Shown: positions 8,591 through 16,776 of the stretch, one piece after another
Layout: each line of letters opens with the position of its first letter
Position numbering within the stretch: position 1 is the stretch's first letter
Source of the DNA: Streptomyces capitiformicae
GTDB lineage: Bacteria; Actinomycetota; Actinomycetes; Streptomycetales; Streptomycetaceae
Direction: 5' to 3'
NCBI RefSeq assembly: GCF_002214185.1
Contig: NZ_CP022161.1
Location: 9,183,486 to 9,247,485 of the forward strand
DNA: 64,000 bases
Translations under genes and position numbers: made by a program
The notes under the pieces: generated by a model
Told to the model about the DNA's origin: nothing
The model's input: only the letters and a program-made list of their open reading frames with translations
Database searches by the model: none

Positions 8591-11500
8591 ATGAGCACAT
8601 CCAGCGAACCGGACGGCCGCGGCCAGGTCGTCACCTTCTACTCCTTCAAGGGCGGTGTCGGACGCACGATGGCCCTGGCGAACGTGGCATGGATCCTGGC
8701 CAGTCGGGGCAAGCGCGTCCTGGCCGTCGACTGGGACCTGGAGGCCCCGGGCCTGCACAGCTACTTCCACCCGCTGCTCACCGACCCCGAACTGCGTGAC
8801 ACCGACGGGCTGATCGACCTGCTGCGCGCCTACCAGCAGGCGGTACTGCTGCCCGGCCACGAGGAGGCACCACAGGACGACGGATGGTTCCGCCGGACGC
8901 TGGACCTGACGCCTTACGTGGTCGGCCTCGATCTGAAGTTCGCGAGCGGCGGACGGCTGGACTTCCTGCCCGCCGGACGGCAGAGCGCCGTGTACTCGGA
9001 CTCCGTCACGTCCTTCGACTGGCATTCCTTCTATGAACGGCTCGGCGGGGGATCGTTCCTGCTGGCGATGCGTGAGGAAATGGCCGCCCGCTACGACTAC
9101 GTCCTGATCGACAGCCGTACGGGCGTCACCGACAGTTCGGGCATCTGCACGGTCCTCTTACCCGACCACCTCGTCCTCGGCTTCGTCTACAACCTGCAGA
9201 ACATCCGGGGCTCCGCGCACGTCGCCCGCGCCGTGACCAGGGGCGCCCGACGGCCGATCCGGCTGATGCCGGTGCCCATGCGGGTCGAGGACGCGGAGCG
9301 GGAGCGGCTCGAGATCAGCCGAGACCGCGCCCGGGAGGTATTCGGTGGCCATCTGTCGTGGGTGGACGAGGGCGACGTCGAACGGTACTGGGGCGACGTG
9401 GAGATCCCGTACAAGACGTTCTACGCGTACGAGGAGATCGTCGCACCCGTCGGTGACCGCCCGTTGCAGGAAGGCACCGTACTCAAGGCCTGCGAACGGC
9501 TCACTGACTGGATCACCGACGGTGAGGTCCGGCGCGCCGCTCCCCTGCCGGACGAGGAGCGGCAACGGCTGCTGACCGCGTACATGAACAAGAGCAGGGC
9601 CACCAGCGCCCGTCTCTTCGTCAGTTACGCGCCGGAGGACCGGATCTGGGCGGAGTGGGCGGCCTGGCATCTGGGGTCCGCCGGTTTCCGCGTCACGCTG
9701 CACGACATCACAGAGATCAAGCCGGGCGAGACCGCTCCGGAGGTGGTGCGTGCCCTGGCGGAGGAAGGCAGGGTCCTCGCCCTGCTGTCCGAGGAGTACA
9801 TCGCGGTGCCGCAGTCCGTCGTGCTCTGGCGGGCGCTGACGGTCAGGGAGCGCGCGCTGGCCCCCGAACTCGTCGCGGTTCGCGTTCAGGGTGCCGAGCG
9901 GGCCCTTGAGCCGCCCTTCGACCTCGCTGCCGCGCCCAGCATCGCCCACCTCACGGCTGTGAACGCGGTACGGCGGCTGAGGCAGAGCGTCGGCCCGCCG
10001 CCCTCGGCCCCGGTGCGCGGTGCACCCGTCCTGCTGACCACGGAACCCCCGCGCTATCCGGGCGCCGATCCGACCGTGGAGTCGATGCCACCGAGGAATG
10101 TCGGTTTCACCGGCCGGAACGCGCTGCTCCACGAGTTGCGGGACCGGCTGACCTCCACCGAGGGGTCCTCGTCGCCGCAGGTCCTGGTGGGTCTCGGCGG
10201 AGTGGGCAAGACCCAGACGGCACTGGAGTACACCTACCGTTATCGCGCTGCGTACGACGTGGTGTGGTGGGTCCCGGCCGCTGAGCCCGCGGCCATCGCC
10301 TCCGAACTGGCTCGCCTCGCACCCCGACTCGGCATCGAACACGGGCAGGACACCGCGCTCACCGCTCAGCGGGTGCTCAGGGCTCTGGCCGGCGGAACGC
10401 CGTACCGCAACTGGCTGCTCGTCTTCGACAGCGCGGGTGCCCCGGGCAAGACGGCCGAGTGGCTCCCCGCCCAGACGTCGCAGGGTGGGCATGTGCTTGT
10501 CACCTCCCGCGACCGTACGTGGGAAGAGGCCGGAAACGTGCTTCCGGTCGAGGTGTTCAGCCGGGCCGAGAGTGTGGCTCTCCTGGGTCGGCACAACCCG
10601 GGCCTCGACCCGGACAGCGCGCAGCAGATCGCGCACGAACTCGGTGACCTCCCCCTCGCCGTCCACCAGGCCGCGGTGTGGCTGAGCGCCACGGCCATGC
10701 CCGTCGACCGCTATCTGCACCTGTTGCGTACACAGACCACGGAACTGCTCAAGCGCACCGAGAAACGACCGCTGGAGATGGCGGGCTGGCTGGTGTCGTT
10801 GGAGGAGATCCGGGCCAACAGCCCCGCCGCCGCGGACTTGTTGGAGATCTGCTCCTTCTTCGGCGCCGACCCCATCCCCATGGACCTGTTGTACACCCCT
10901 TCTCTGATGGACGCTCTGACGCTCGACGAGGGCGTCCCCCGGGACGAGGTGACCATCGGCAAGGTCTTCCAGGAGATCAACCGGTTCGGGCTGGCCCAGG
11001 CGGACCAGGAGGAGGGCACGCTCGTCATCCACCGGCTGGTGCAGGCGGAGGTCAGGCACTCGCTACCCGAGGAACGGTGCCGGCACTTGCGCTCGGTGGT
11101 GCATGCCGCGCTCGCCGCGGGCAACCCCGGGGCCCCTGTCGACCCCGAGAAGTGGCCGCGCTATGCGCAGTTGCTGCCTCATCTGTTGCCCAGCCGTGCA
11201 GCGGGCAGCGACGATCCGGACGTGCAGCAGTGGATCATCGACACGGTGCGCTGTCTGTGGCGCCGTAATCTGCTCGCCTCCGGGCGGGACACCGCCCAAC
11301 GCGTCCTCGAGCAGTGGACCGAGCGCCTGGGGCCGGATGACATCCAGGTACTGCGGCTGCGCACCCAGCTCGGCAACATCCTGCGTTCCCAGGGTGCTTC
11401 ACGTGAGGCCTGGGCGAACGACGTCGACGTCCACCGGCGATTCGCCGCGCACACGAATCCTGATCGCCGACGCACACTGATCGCGGCGGCGAATGTGGCC

Positions 11501-12541
11501 GCCGACCTCAACGCGCTGGGTCGTTACGCCGAAGCTCGGGAATGGGACCGCGCCACGTATGAGGCCAGCAAGGCGGTTTGGAGCCCTGACCAACTCCGGC
11601 TGTCCATGCACGCCAGTAACCTCGGTGTCTCGGAGTACCTGTGCGGGGACCGGCGTGCGGCACTGGAGATCCACAAAAGGGTGTACCACGACCGGGTCGC
11701 CCGTAGGGGCGCCATGGACGTCTACACCCTCAGCGCGGCCTCCAACTACGCCCGCGATCTGCGCGAGACCGGCTATCTCAAGACCGCTCTCCACCTCTTG
11801 GAAGAGACCTGCCAGAAGGTGGAACAGCTTGGTCCGAGGCACGCCCAGACCTTGCTCACCCAGCGCAACTACGCGGTGGCACTGCGCCGGGCCGGCTATT
11901 ACTCGGAGGCCCATGAACTCATCGCGTCCGTCCATCTGGTCTACGCGGAGGACCGCGGCCGTGACCACCCGGACACCCTGGCCGCCCGCGCCGACCTGGC
12001 CAATGTGCTCGCCGCCCTTGATAAAGTCCGCAGCGCCCGTGACCACGCCGAGCACATACTGACGCGTCAGCGGCAGACCCTGGGGGAATCGCACCCCCAC
12101 ACGCTGGGATGCCAGAACAACCTGGCGATCTATCTACGGCTCGGCAGCCACACGGACGCCGCCCGCGCCGCCTCCGAACGGGCCTTGCGGGCGCTGACCG
12201 AGACCCTCGGGGAGCGGCATCCCTACACCTTGGACGCGATGATCAACTACGCCAACTGTCTCGCCGACGCCGGTCAGCCGGAGGCTGCCATATCCCTCGA
12301 ACGCGAGGCGCTCGCGAGGGCGTTGGAGACTCTGGGCGCCGACCACTACGACATCATCACGCTGCGTTCCAACCTCGCGGTCGATCTCGCCTCGACTGGT
12401 GCGTCGGAGGAGTCGAAGGAGCAGCGCGATGAGGCCCTGCGGCTCGCTGCCCGAACCCTGCGCGACCACCATCCGACCCACGAGGCGGTGAAGAGCGGGC
12501 TGCGACTGGACGCGGACATCGAACCACCCTTCACCTTCTGA
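8591..12541 (+). CDS. fxsT: FxsT 2: KGGVGRT ATPase, TIR-like, NB-ARC and TPR protein
   Basis: A 1316-residue paralogue of FxsT1 with the same domain order. KGGVGRT is at residues 20-26 and DWDLEAPG follows. A TIR-like segment (LFVSYAPEDRIWAEW) starts near residue 341. The NB-ARC P-loop GLGGVGKT lies near residue 535 with LLVFDSAG and VLVTSRD downstream. TPR repeats run from about 913 to 1296. The ATG at 8591 follows AGGAG at 8581-8585. A TTA codon is present at codon 190 (9158-9160). Both FxsT proteins end with the same RxDADIEPP-like tail, which suggests a conserved C-terminal function. What the protein senses or controls is unknown. Confidence 0.88.
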   Translation: MSTSSEPDGRGQVVTFYSFKGGVGRTMALANVAWILASRGKRVLAVDWDLEAPGLHSYFHPLLTDPELRDTDGLIDLLRAYQQAVLLPGHEEAPQDDGWFRRTLDLTPYVVGLDLKFASGGRLDFLPAGRQSAVYSDSVTSFDWHSFYERLGGGSFLLAMREEMAARYDYVLIDSRTGVTDSSGICTVLLPDHLVLGFVYNLQNIRGSAHVARAVTRGARRPIRLMPVPMRVEDAERERLEISRDRAREVFGGHLSWVDEGDVERYWGDVEIPYKTFYAYEEIVAPVGDRPLQEGTVLKACERLTDWITDGEVRRAAPLPDEERQRLLTAYMNKSRATSARLFVSYAPEDRIWAEWAAWHLGSAGFRVTLHDITEIKPGETAPEVVRALAEEGRVLALLSEEYIAVPQSVVLWRALTVRERALAPELVAVRVQGAERALEPPFDLAAAPSIAHLTAVNAVRRLRQSVGPPPSAPVRGAPVLLTTEPPRYPGADPTVESMPPRNVGFTGRNALLHELRDRLTSTEGSSSPQVLVGLGGVGKTQTALEYTYRYRAAYDVVWWVPAAEPAAIASELARLAPRLGIEHGQDTALTAQRVLRALAGGTPYRNWLLVFDSAGAPGKTAEWLPAQTSQGGHVLVTSRDRTWEEAGNVLPVEVFSRAESVALLGRHNPGLDPDSAQQIAHELGDLPLAVHQAAVWLSATAMPVDRYLHLLRTQTTELLKRTEKRPLEMAGWLVSLEEIRANSPAAADLLEICSFFGADPIPMDLLYTPSLMDALTLDEGVPRDEVTIGKVFQEINRFGLAQADQEEGTLVIHRLVQAEVRHSLPEERCRHLRSVVHAALAAGNPGAPVDPEKWPRYAQLLPHLLPSRAAGSDDPDVQQWIIDTVRCLWRRNLLASGRDTAQRVLEQWTERLGPDDIQVLRLRTQLGNILRSQGASREAWANDVDVHRRFAAHTNPDRRRTLIAAANVAADLNALGRYAEAREWDRATYEASKAVWSPDQLRLSMHASNLGVSEYLCGDRRAALEIHKRVYHDRVARRGAMDVYTLSAASNYARDLRETGYLKTALHLLEETCQKVEQLGPRHAQTLLTQRNYAVALRRAGYYSEAHELIASVHLVYAEDRGRDHPDTLAARADLANVLAALDKVRSARDHAEHILTRQRQTLGESHPHTLGCQNNLAIYLRLGSHTDAARAASERALRALTETLGERHPYTLDAMINYANCLADAGQPEAAISLEREALARALETLGADHYDIITLRSNLAVDLASTGASEESKEQRDEALRLAARTLRDHHPTHEAVKSGLRLDADIEPPFTF

Positions 12542-12713
12542 TTCGGTGCCACGAAGCAGTGTGGGGCCCATGTGGTGCGGCGAAGTTTTCTGTGCGGTGC
12601 TTTGTGCGTATTCTTGCCGCTCTATTTAGGCCGCCGCTGCTATCCTCCGCACACGGATACGGGTACGTCCTGTTGAGTGGATGCTCTGTATCGGCTTTGA
12701 CTCTAGGAGACCG

Positions 12714-12920
12714 GTGTCACCCTCTTTGTCCTCGACAGACGTGCTTACAGGCTCCGTCATTCTTAGTGTGGGCCTCACCCGGCCTGCCGAGGACCGTCCT
12801 CGTACCGTCACCGCGAACAGTGCCCTTGGTCATGTACTGCGCCGCCTCGAACAGGAGGCCGCGAATCCGGATGTCGCACACCTCGCGGCTTTCGAATCTT
12901 CGATCGATTTCGAGGCGTAG
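12714..12920 (+). CDS. fxsA: FxSxx-type RiPP precursor 2 with extended C-terminus
   Basis: A 68-residue peptide from the GTG at 12714, chosen because AGGAGA at 12705-12710 is correctly spaced; an ATG at 12681 is in frame but has no such site. The protein ends AAFESSIDFEA. It contains FESSI, a perfect FxSxx, but four further residues (DFEA) follow before the TAG. The canonical family ends exactly at FxSxx. The leader shares the GHVLRRL pattern with precursor 1 (GHAVRRHL). It lies 5 bases upstream of fxsB2 and 172 bases after fxsT2; the gap is AT-richer (TATTTA, TATCCT) and probably holds its promoter. It may be a diverged precursor with an internal core, or may have lost its original stop codon. 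Confidence 0.8.
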   Translation: MSPSLSSTDVLTGSVILSVGLTRPAEDRPRTVTANSALGHVLRRLEQEAANPDVAHLAAFESSIDFEA

Positions 12921-12925
12921 GTGCG

Positions 12926-14152
12926 GTGAGCTTCCCGCGGGTTCCGTCAACTCCCGTTTCCTTGCGGCAGTTCATCCTCAAGGTGCACAGCCGTTGCAAC
13001 CTGGACTGCGGCTACTGCTACGTCTACCACTCCGCCGACACCAGCTGGCGCGACAAACCACGTGTCATGGACGCGTCCGTCGCGAAGCAGGTGGCCCACC
13101 GCATCGCCGAGCATGCCGCGGCCCATGATCTGCCAGACGTTCGGATCGTGCTCCACGGCGGTGAGCCGCTGCTTCTGGGGGCCGGACGGCTGGAGGAACT
13201 GCTCACCGTTCTCCGCCGAGGATTGGCGAAGACGGCGGTACCCGTCCGTTTCTCCCTGCAGACCAACGGCGTACTGCTCACCCCCGACATCCTGGACGTG
13301 CTTCGACGGCATCGGGTCGGCGTCAGTGTGAGCCTGGACGGCACCCGAGCGGGCCATGACCGGCATCGCCGGTTTCCGCACGGCGCGGGGAGTCACGGGC
13401 AGGTGATGGGAGGACTCGACCGTCTGAACGCGCCCGAGTACCGCCTGCTGTACGCGGGCCTGCTGTGCACGATCGACCTGGCCAACGACCCCGTCGAAAC
13501 CTACGAGGCACTCCTGGCCGCACGTCCCCCCCGCGTCGACCTCCTGCTCCCGCACGGCACATGGGACACACCGCCCCCAGGGCTCGGAGACCGGCGGCAC
13601 CGGCTCCCCACCGCCGCCCCGGTGACCGTCGACGGGGTGATGGCTCACCGAGGGGAGACCCCGTACGCCGACTGGCTGCGGCGAGTCTTCGACCGCTGGT
13701 ACGACTCCCCCGAGAGGGAGACGGGCATCCGGCTCTTCGAGGAACTGATGGCGGGTGTCCTCGGCGGCTCCGTACGCACCGAGTCCGTCGGCCTGGCCCC
13801 GGCGACGCTGGCCGTCATCGAGACCGACGGCTCCATCGAGCAGTCCGACTCACTCAAGGTCGCTTACGAAGGCGCGCCGGAGACAGGACTCGACGTCTTC
13901 CGCTACAGCCTCGACGACGTCCTCGGGCATCACTTGTTCCGTCAACGCCAGTCGGGCGTAGGGGGTCTGGGACCCACGTGCACACGCTGCCCCCTCCTCG
14001 GCGTGTGCGGGGGTGGGCTCTTCGCGCACCGGTACGCCTCCGGAACCGGCTTCCGCAACCCCTCGGTCTACTGTGCCGACCTGACCGCGTTGATCCTGCA
14101 CATCCGGGCCCGCGTCCAGGCCGACCTCGTCACGGCATCACAGAGCACATAG
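12926..14152 (+). CDS. fxsB: FxsB radical SAM/SPASM cyclophane-forming maturase 2
   Basis: A 408-residue radical SAM enzyme homologous along its full length to FxsB1. The SAM cluster motif CNLDCGYC is at residues 24-31 (Cys24, Cys28, Cys31), HGGEPLL follows, and a SPASM-type cysteine cluster (CTRCPLLGVCGGG) and a late YC pair sit near the C-terminus. The GTG start at 12926 lies 5 bases after the precursor stop, so translation is likely coupled. It is expected to crosslink the FESSI core of the adjacent peptide. Unlike fxsB1 it has no TTA codon that I found. Whether the two maturases accept each other's precursors is open. Confidence 0.92.
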   Translation: MSFPRVPSTPVSLRQFILKVHSRCNLDCGYCYVYHSADTSWRDKPRVMDASVAKQVAHRIAEHAAAHDLPDVRIVLHGGEPLLLGAGRLEELLTVLRRGLAKTAVPVRFSLQTNGVLLTPDILDVLRRHRVGVSVSLDGTRAGHDRHRRFPHGAGSHGQVMGGLDRLNAPEYRLLYAGLLCTIDLANDPVETYEALLAARPPRVDLLLPHGTWDTPPPGLGDRRHRLPTAAPVTVDGVMAHRGETPYADWLRRVFDRWYDSPERETGIRLFEELMAGVLGGSVRTESVGLAPATLAVIETDGSIEQSDSLKVAYEGAPETGLDVFRYSLDDVLGHHLFRQRQSGVGGLGPTCTRCPLLGVCGGGLFAHRYASGTGFRNPSVYCADLTALILHIRARVQADLVTASQST

Positions 14153-14198
14153 GGTAGGCTTCACCTGCGAGTTCACACACAACACCGTGAAAGCGCAA

Positions 14199-14272
<74 letters not shown>

Positions 14273-14490
14273 CTCGTCTGACATCAGCAAGGTCCCCACC
14301 CATAACCACACCAACGACTGAGCTGGCCAGCAGTCACGGCAAGCACCGTTGCAGTACTAAACGGCAATTTTCAGTTCTCGTGGCAAGGTGCCAGCTGTCA
14401 TGTCACAACTTCGTCGCCATCGCGATCCCGTTGGTTCTCGGTGACAACCGTCCTCGGCATGTGACAACTAACGTCGGTGGTCACACCGAA

Positions 14491-15669
14491 CTAACGCCGG
14501 ACCCGGGGCATCCCCAGACCGATCCACGAGATGATCTCGCGTTGGATCTCGTTGTTGCCGCCGCCGAAGGTGAAGATGACGGCGGAACGGTAGCCGCGTT
14601 CCAGTTCGCCGTGGAGGGCGGCGCCGGCGGAGCCTTCTTTCAGGGCGCCGGCGGTGGCGACGATCTCCATGAGCCAGGCGTAGGCGTCGCGGCGGGCCTC
14701 GGAGCCGTAGACCTTGACGGCGGAGGCGTCCTGGGGGGTGAGGGTGCCGTCCTGGACGGCGCTGACCATACGCCAGTTGAGGAGTTTGAGTGCGTCGAGC
14801 TTGGTGTGGGTCTGGGCGAGGCGGCGGCGTACCCAGGGGAGGTCGATGACGCGGCGACCGTCGGCGAGCTTGGTCTCCATGGCCCAGTGCTGGACGTTGT
14901 GCAGGGAGCGGATGGCCATGGTGCCGTGGGCGGCGAGGGTGACGCGCTCGTGGTTGAGCTGGTTGGTGATCAGCCGCCAGCCCTTGTTCTCCTCGCCGAC
15001 GCGGCGGGAGACGGGGACGCGGATGTTCTCGTAGTAGCTGGCGGTGGTGTCGTGCGAGGCGAGGGTGTTGATGAGGGTGCAGGAGTAGCCGGGGTCGGTG
15101 GTCGGGACGAGGAGCATGGTGATGCCCTTGTGGGGCGGGGCGTCGGGGTCGGTGCGGGTGGCCAGCCACACCCAGTCCGCTGTGTCGCCGTTGGTCGTCC
15201 AGATCTTCTGGCCGTTGACCACGTACTCGTCCCCGTCGCGCACCGCGCGGGTCTTCAGTGAGGCCAGGTCGGTGCCTGCGTCGGGCTCGCTGTAGCCGAT
15301 CGCGAAGTCGATTTCGCCGGAGAGGATGCGCGGCAGGAAGTACGACTTCTGCTCCTCGGTGCCGTACCGCATGATCGTCGGGCCGACCGTGTTGAGCGCC
15401 ATCAGGGGCAGCGGGACGCCCGCCTGGGCGGCCTCGTCGAAGAAGATGAACTGCTCGATGGCGGTGAGGCCGCGTCCGCCGTACTCCTTGGGCCAGCCCA
15501 CGCCCAGCCAGCCGTCCGTGCCGAGGCGGCGGATGGTCTCGCGGTAGAAGCGCTTCTGCGCCGCCGGGTCGGCGTGGCGGGTGTGGGCACCCGTCGGCAC
15601 CAAAACGGCGAAGTAGGCGCGCAGTTCGGTGCGCAACCGCTGCTGCTCGGGTGTGTATTCGAGGTGCAC
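14491..15669 (-). CDS. Acyl-CoA dehydrogenase family protein
   Basis: A 392-residue FAD-dependent acyl-CoA dehydrogenase. It starts with the helical N-terminal domain (LEYTPEQQRLRTELRAYF). The middle domain contains GYSEPDAGTDLASL, the usual GxSEPxAGSD flavin/substrate segment, and NGQKIWTTN. The C-terminal domain ends with the FTFGGGNNEIQREII motif of the FadE-like subgroup. The GTG start at 15669 is set by GGAGG four bases upstream. About 45 bases further upstream lies a KstR-like palindrome, the same operator type that controls steroid and terpenoid acyl-CoA degradation in other actinomycetes. The acyl substrate cannot be stated. There is no other gene of a degradation pathway beside it, so it looks like a stand-alone transcription unit. 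Confidence 0.88.
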   Translation of the reverse strand: MHLEYTPEQQRLRTELRAYFAVLVPTGAHTRHADPAAQKRFYRETIRRLGTDGWLGVGWPKEYGGRGLTAIEQFIFFDEAAQAGVPLPLMALNTVGPTIMRYGTEEQKSYFLPRILSGEIDFAIGYSEPDAGTDLASLKTRAVRDGDEYVVNGQKIWTTNGDTADWVWLATRTDPDAPPHKGITMLLVPTTDPGYSCTLINTLASHDTTASYYENIRVPVSRRVGEENKGWRLITNQLNHERVTLAAHGTMAIRSLHNVQHWAMETKLADGRRVIDLPWVRRRLAQTHTKLDALKLLNWRMVSAVQDGTLTPQDASAVKVYGSEARRDAYAWLMEIVATAGALKEGSAGAALHGELERGYRSAVIFTFGGGNNEIQREIISWIGLGMPRVRR

Positions 15670-15712
15670 GGCGCCTCCAGGCTCCCCAGGGCGGACCTGA
15701 CGGCGCACACGC

Positions 15713-15726
15713 TAGAACGTGTTCCA
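15713..15726. promoter_or_regulatory. KstR-like operator
   Basis: TAGAACGTGTTCCA fits the TnnAACnnGTTnnA consensus known for the TetR-family repressor KstR. It lies 44 bases upstream of the acyl-CoA dehydrogenase start. A further GTGTTCC-8-GGAACAC inverted repeat overlaps it (15720-15741). No tetR gene is in the window. Confidence 0.55.
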
Positions 15727-15756
15727 GTAATTGGGAACACATTCATGGCAACACAT

Positions 15757-16143
15757 TCAGTCGAGGACGGCGAGGAAGTCCGTACAGGCCCGGGCGCAGT
15801 CGCGGCAGGCCTTGGCGCCTTCCTCCGCGCCGGGCTGTTCGTCGAAGACGCGGGCGCACTCCAGGCAGACGGTTCGGCACCACTCCACCTGGACGCGGAT
15901 ACCGGCTTCGTCGAGGAGGCTCTGCTCGGACAGCACACGGCAGGTGGCGTCGCACACCTCCGCGCACATGATGCCCTTGCGTCGCATGCGTTCCTGGTCT
16001 TCGGGCCCGTCCGGGTCGGCGAGGCTCGCCCGCAGGGCACACGCACGCGCGCACTCGGTGCACGCCTGCGCACATGCGAAGCGGTCCTCCAGGAAGCGAA
16101 CGAGTTCCTGTTGGGATGTTTGGGATGTCGTCGTCGAGGTCAC
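15757..16143 (-). CDS. Cysteine-rich four-helix bundle protein, copper-storage (Csp/DUF326) type
   Basis: A 128-residue cytosolic protein from the GTG at 16143; a GTG at 16218 would add 25 residues of poorly protein-like sequence. Cysteines are spaced as in four-helix-bundle Csp proteins: CAQACTECARAC, CAEVCDATC, CRTVCLECARVF and CRDCARAC, one cluster per predicted helix. In that family the cysteines line the bundle core and store many Cu(I) ions. No signal peptide is visible, so it resembles the cytosolic Csp3 group. It is divergent from the DUF6479 gene, and a candidate copper operator lies between them. The ribosome site is weak, so the start is uncertain. Confidence 0.75.
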   Translation of the reverse strand: MTSTTTSQTSQQELVRFLEDRFACAQACTECARACALRASLADPDGPEDQERMRRKGIMCAEVCDATCRVLSEQSLLDEAGIRVQVEWCRTVCLECARVFDEQPGAEEGAKACRDCARACTDFLAVLD

Positions 16144-16289
16144 GACGGGCGGGTAGCCGGAGGGGACCCCGTCAAACGCGATGCTGTTTTCCGCAGACGG
16201 GCGAGGGCACCCGTGCACACCCCCGGCACGGTGGAGGTGGTTGCGGTTACCGAGCGCCTTTCAAACCGAGCCGACCTCGATTTCACCCG

Positions 16290-16304
16290 ACCCTTTGGGG
16301 GTAT
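16290..16304. promoter_or_regulatory. Candidate CsoR-type copper operator
   Basis: ACCCTTTGGGGGTAT lies between the divergent copper-storage-like and DUF6479 genes. ACCC and GGGT half-sites are separated by five bases, and the right half, GGGGGTAT, resembles CsoR operators of the ATACCCCnnGGGGTAT kind. The left half is degenerate. Confidence 0.3.
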
Positions 16305-16313
16305 TAATCCTAT

Positions 16314-16676
16314 ATGAATACAGAATGGGCTGTTTTCGTAGCAGAGCGCAGTGTGCTGGGCGGTATCGCACCGTTCATAGTCGGTGTGGTGGTCGTGGCG
16401 CTGCTCATCGGCGCTGTCTTTCTGGACGCGCGCCGACGTGCCCGTGGGCCGCGCCGTCCGCTCCCCGAGGAGCAGCCGCGGCTGCCGGAGGGGGGCCCGG
16501 TTCATGAGGAGCTGGAGAACCGCGAACCGGACGAGATACCGAAGAGCGACCTTCGACTGCTGCCCTACCAGGTGCACGGAAACCTGGGTTCCCGGCCCAG
16601 CCAGGAGAAGAAGCGGCCGCGCTGGAGCAAGGGCGGCAGCGGCTCCTTCGGCAGCGGCGGCCTCGGCGCCCACTGA
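16314..16676 (+). CDS. DUF6479 family small membrane protein
   Basis: A 120-residue protein with one membrane segment near residues 18-38 (APFIVGVVVVALLIGAVF), then a positively charged stop-transfer stretch (DARRRARGPRRP). A hydrophilic tail carries the conserved LPEEQP, EDEIPKS-like and GSFGSGGLG segments seen in the DUF6479 family of Streptomyces. The ATG at 16314 is the first possible start after the divergent intergenic region; no strong ribosome site is present. Function is unknown. The position beside the copper-storage-like gene may be incidental. Confidence 0.7.
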   Translation: MNTEWAVFVAERSVLGGIAPFIVGVVVVALLIGAVFLDARRRARGPRRPLPEEQPRLPEGGPVHEELENREPDEIPKSDLRLLPYQVHGNLGSRPSQEKKRPRWSKGGSGSFGSGGLGAH

Positions 16677-16776
16677 CCCGGAGAGGCCTCCGGCACGCGC
16701 TTGGACAGGCGCCCGCGGGCACTTACACACAGCGACCAGCCTTGCGGTGTGCGTACCCATGAGGGAGGAAGACCCA

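Noticed and set aside
12600..12680. Sigma70-like promoter for fxsA2 (TTGTGC, TATTTA or TTGCCG, TATCCT)
   Set aside because: The spacers are 15 and 21 bases, so neither pair is convincing; only the AT-richer nature of the gap is noted.
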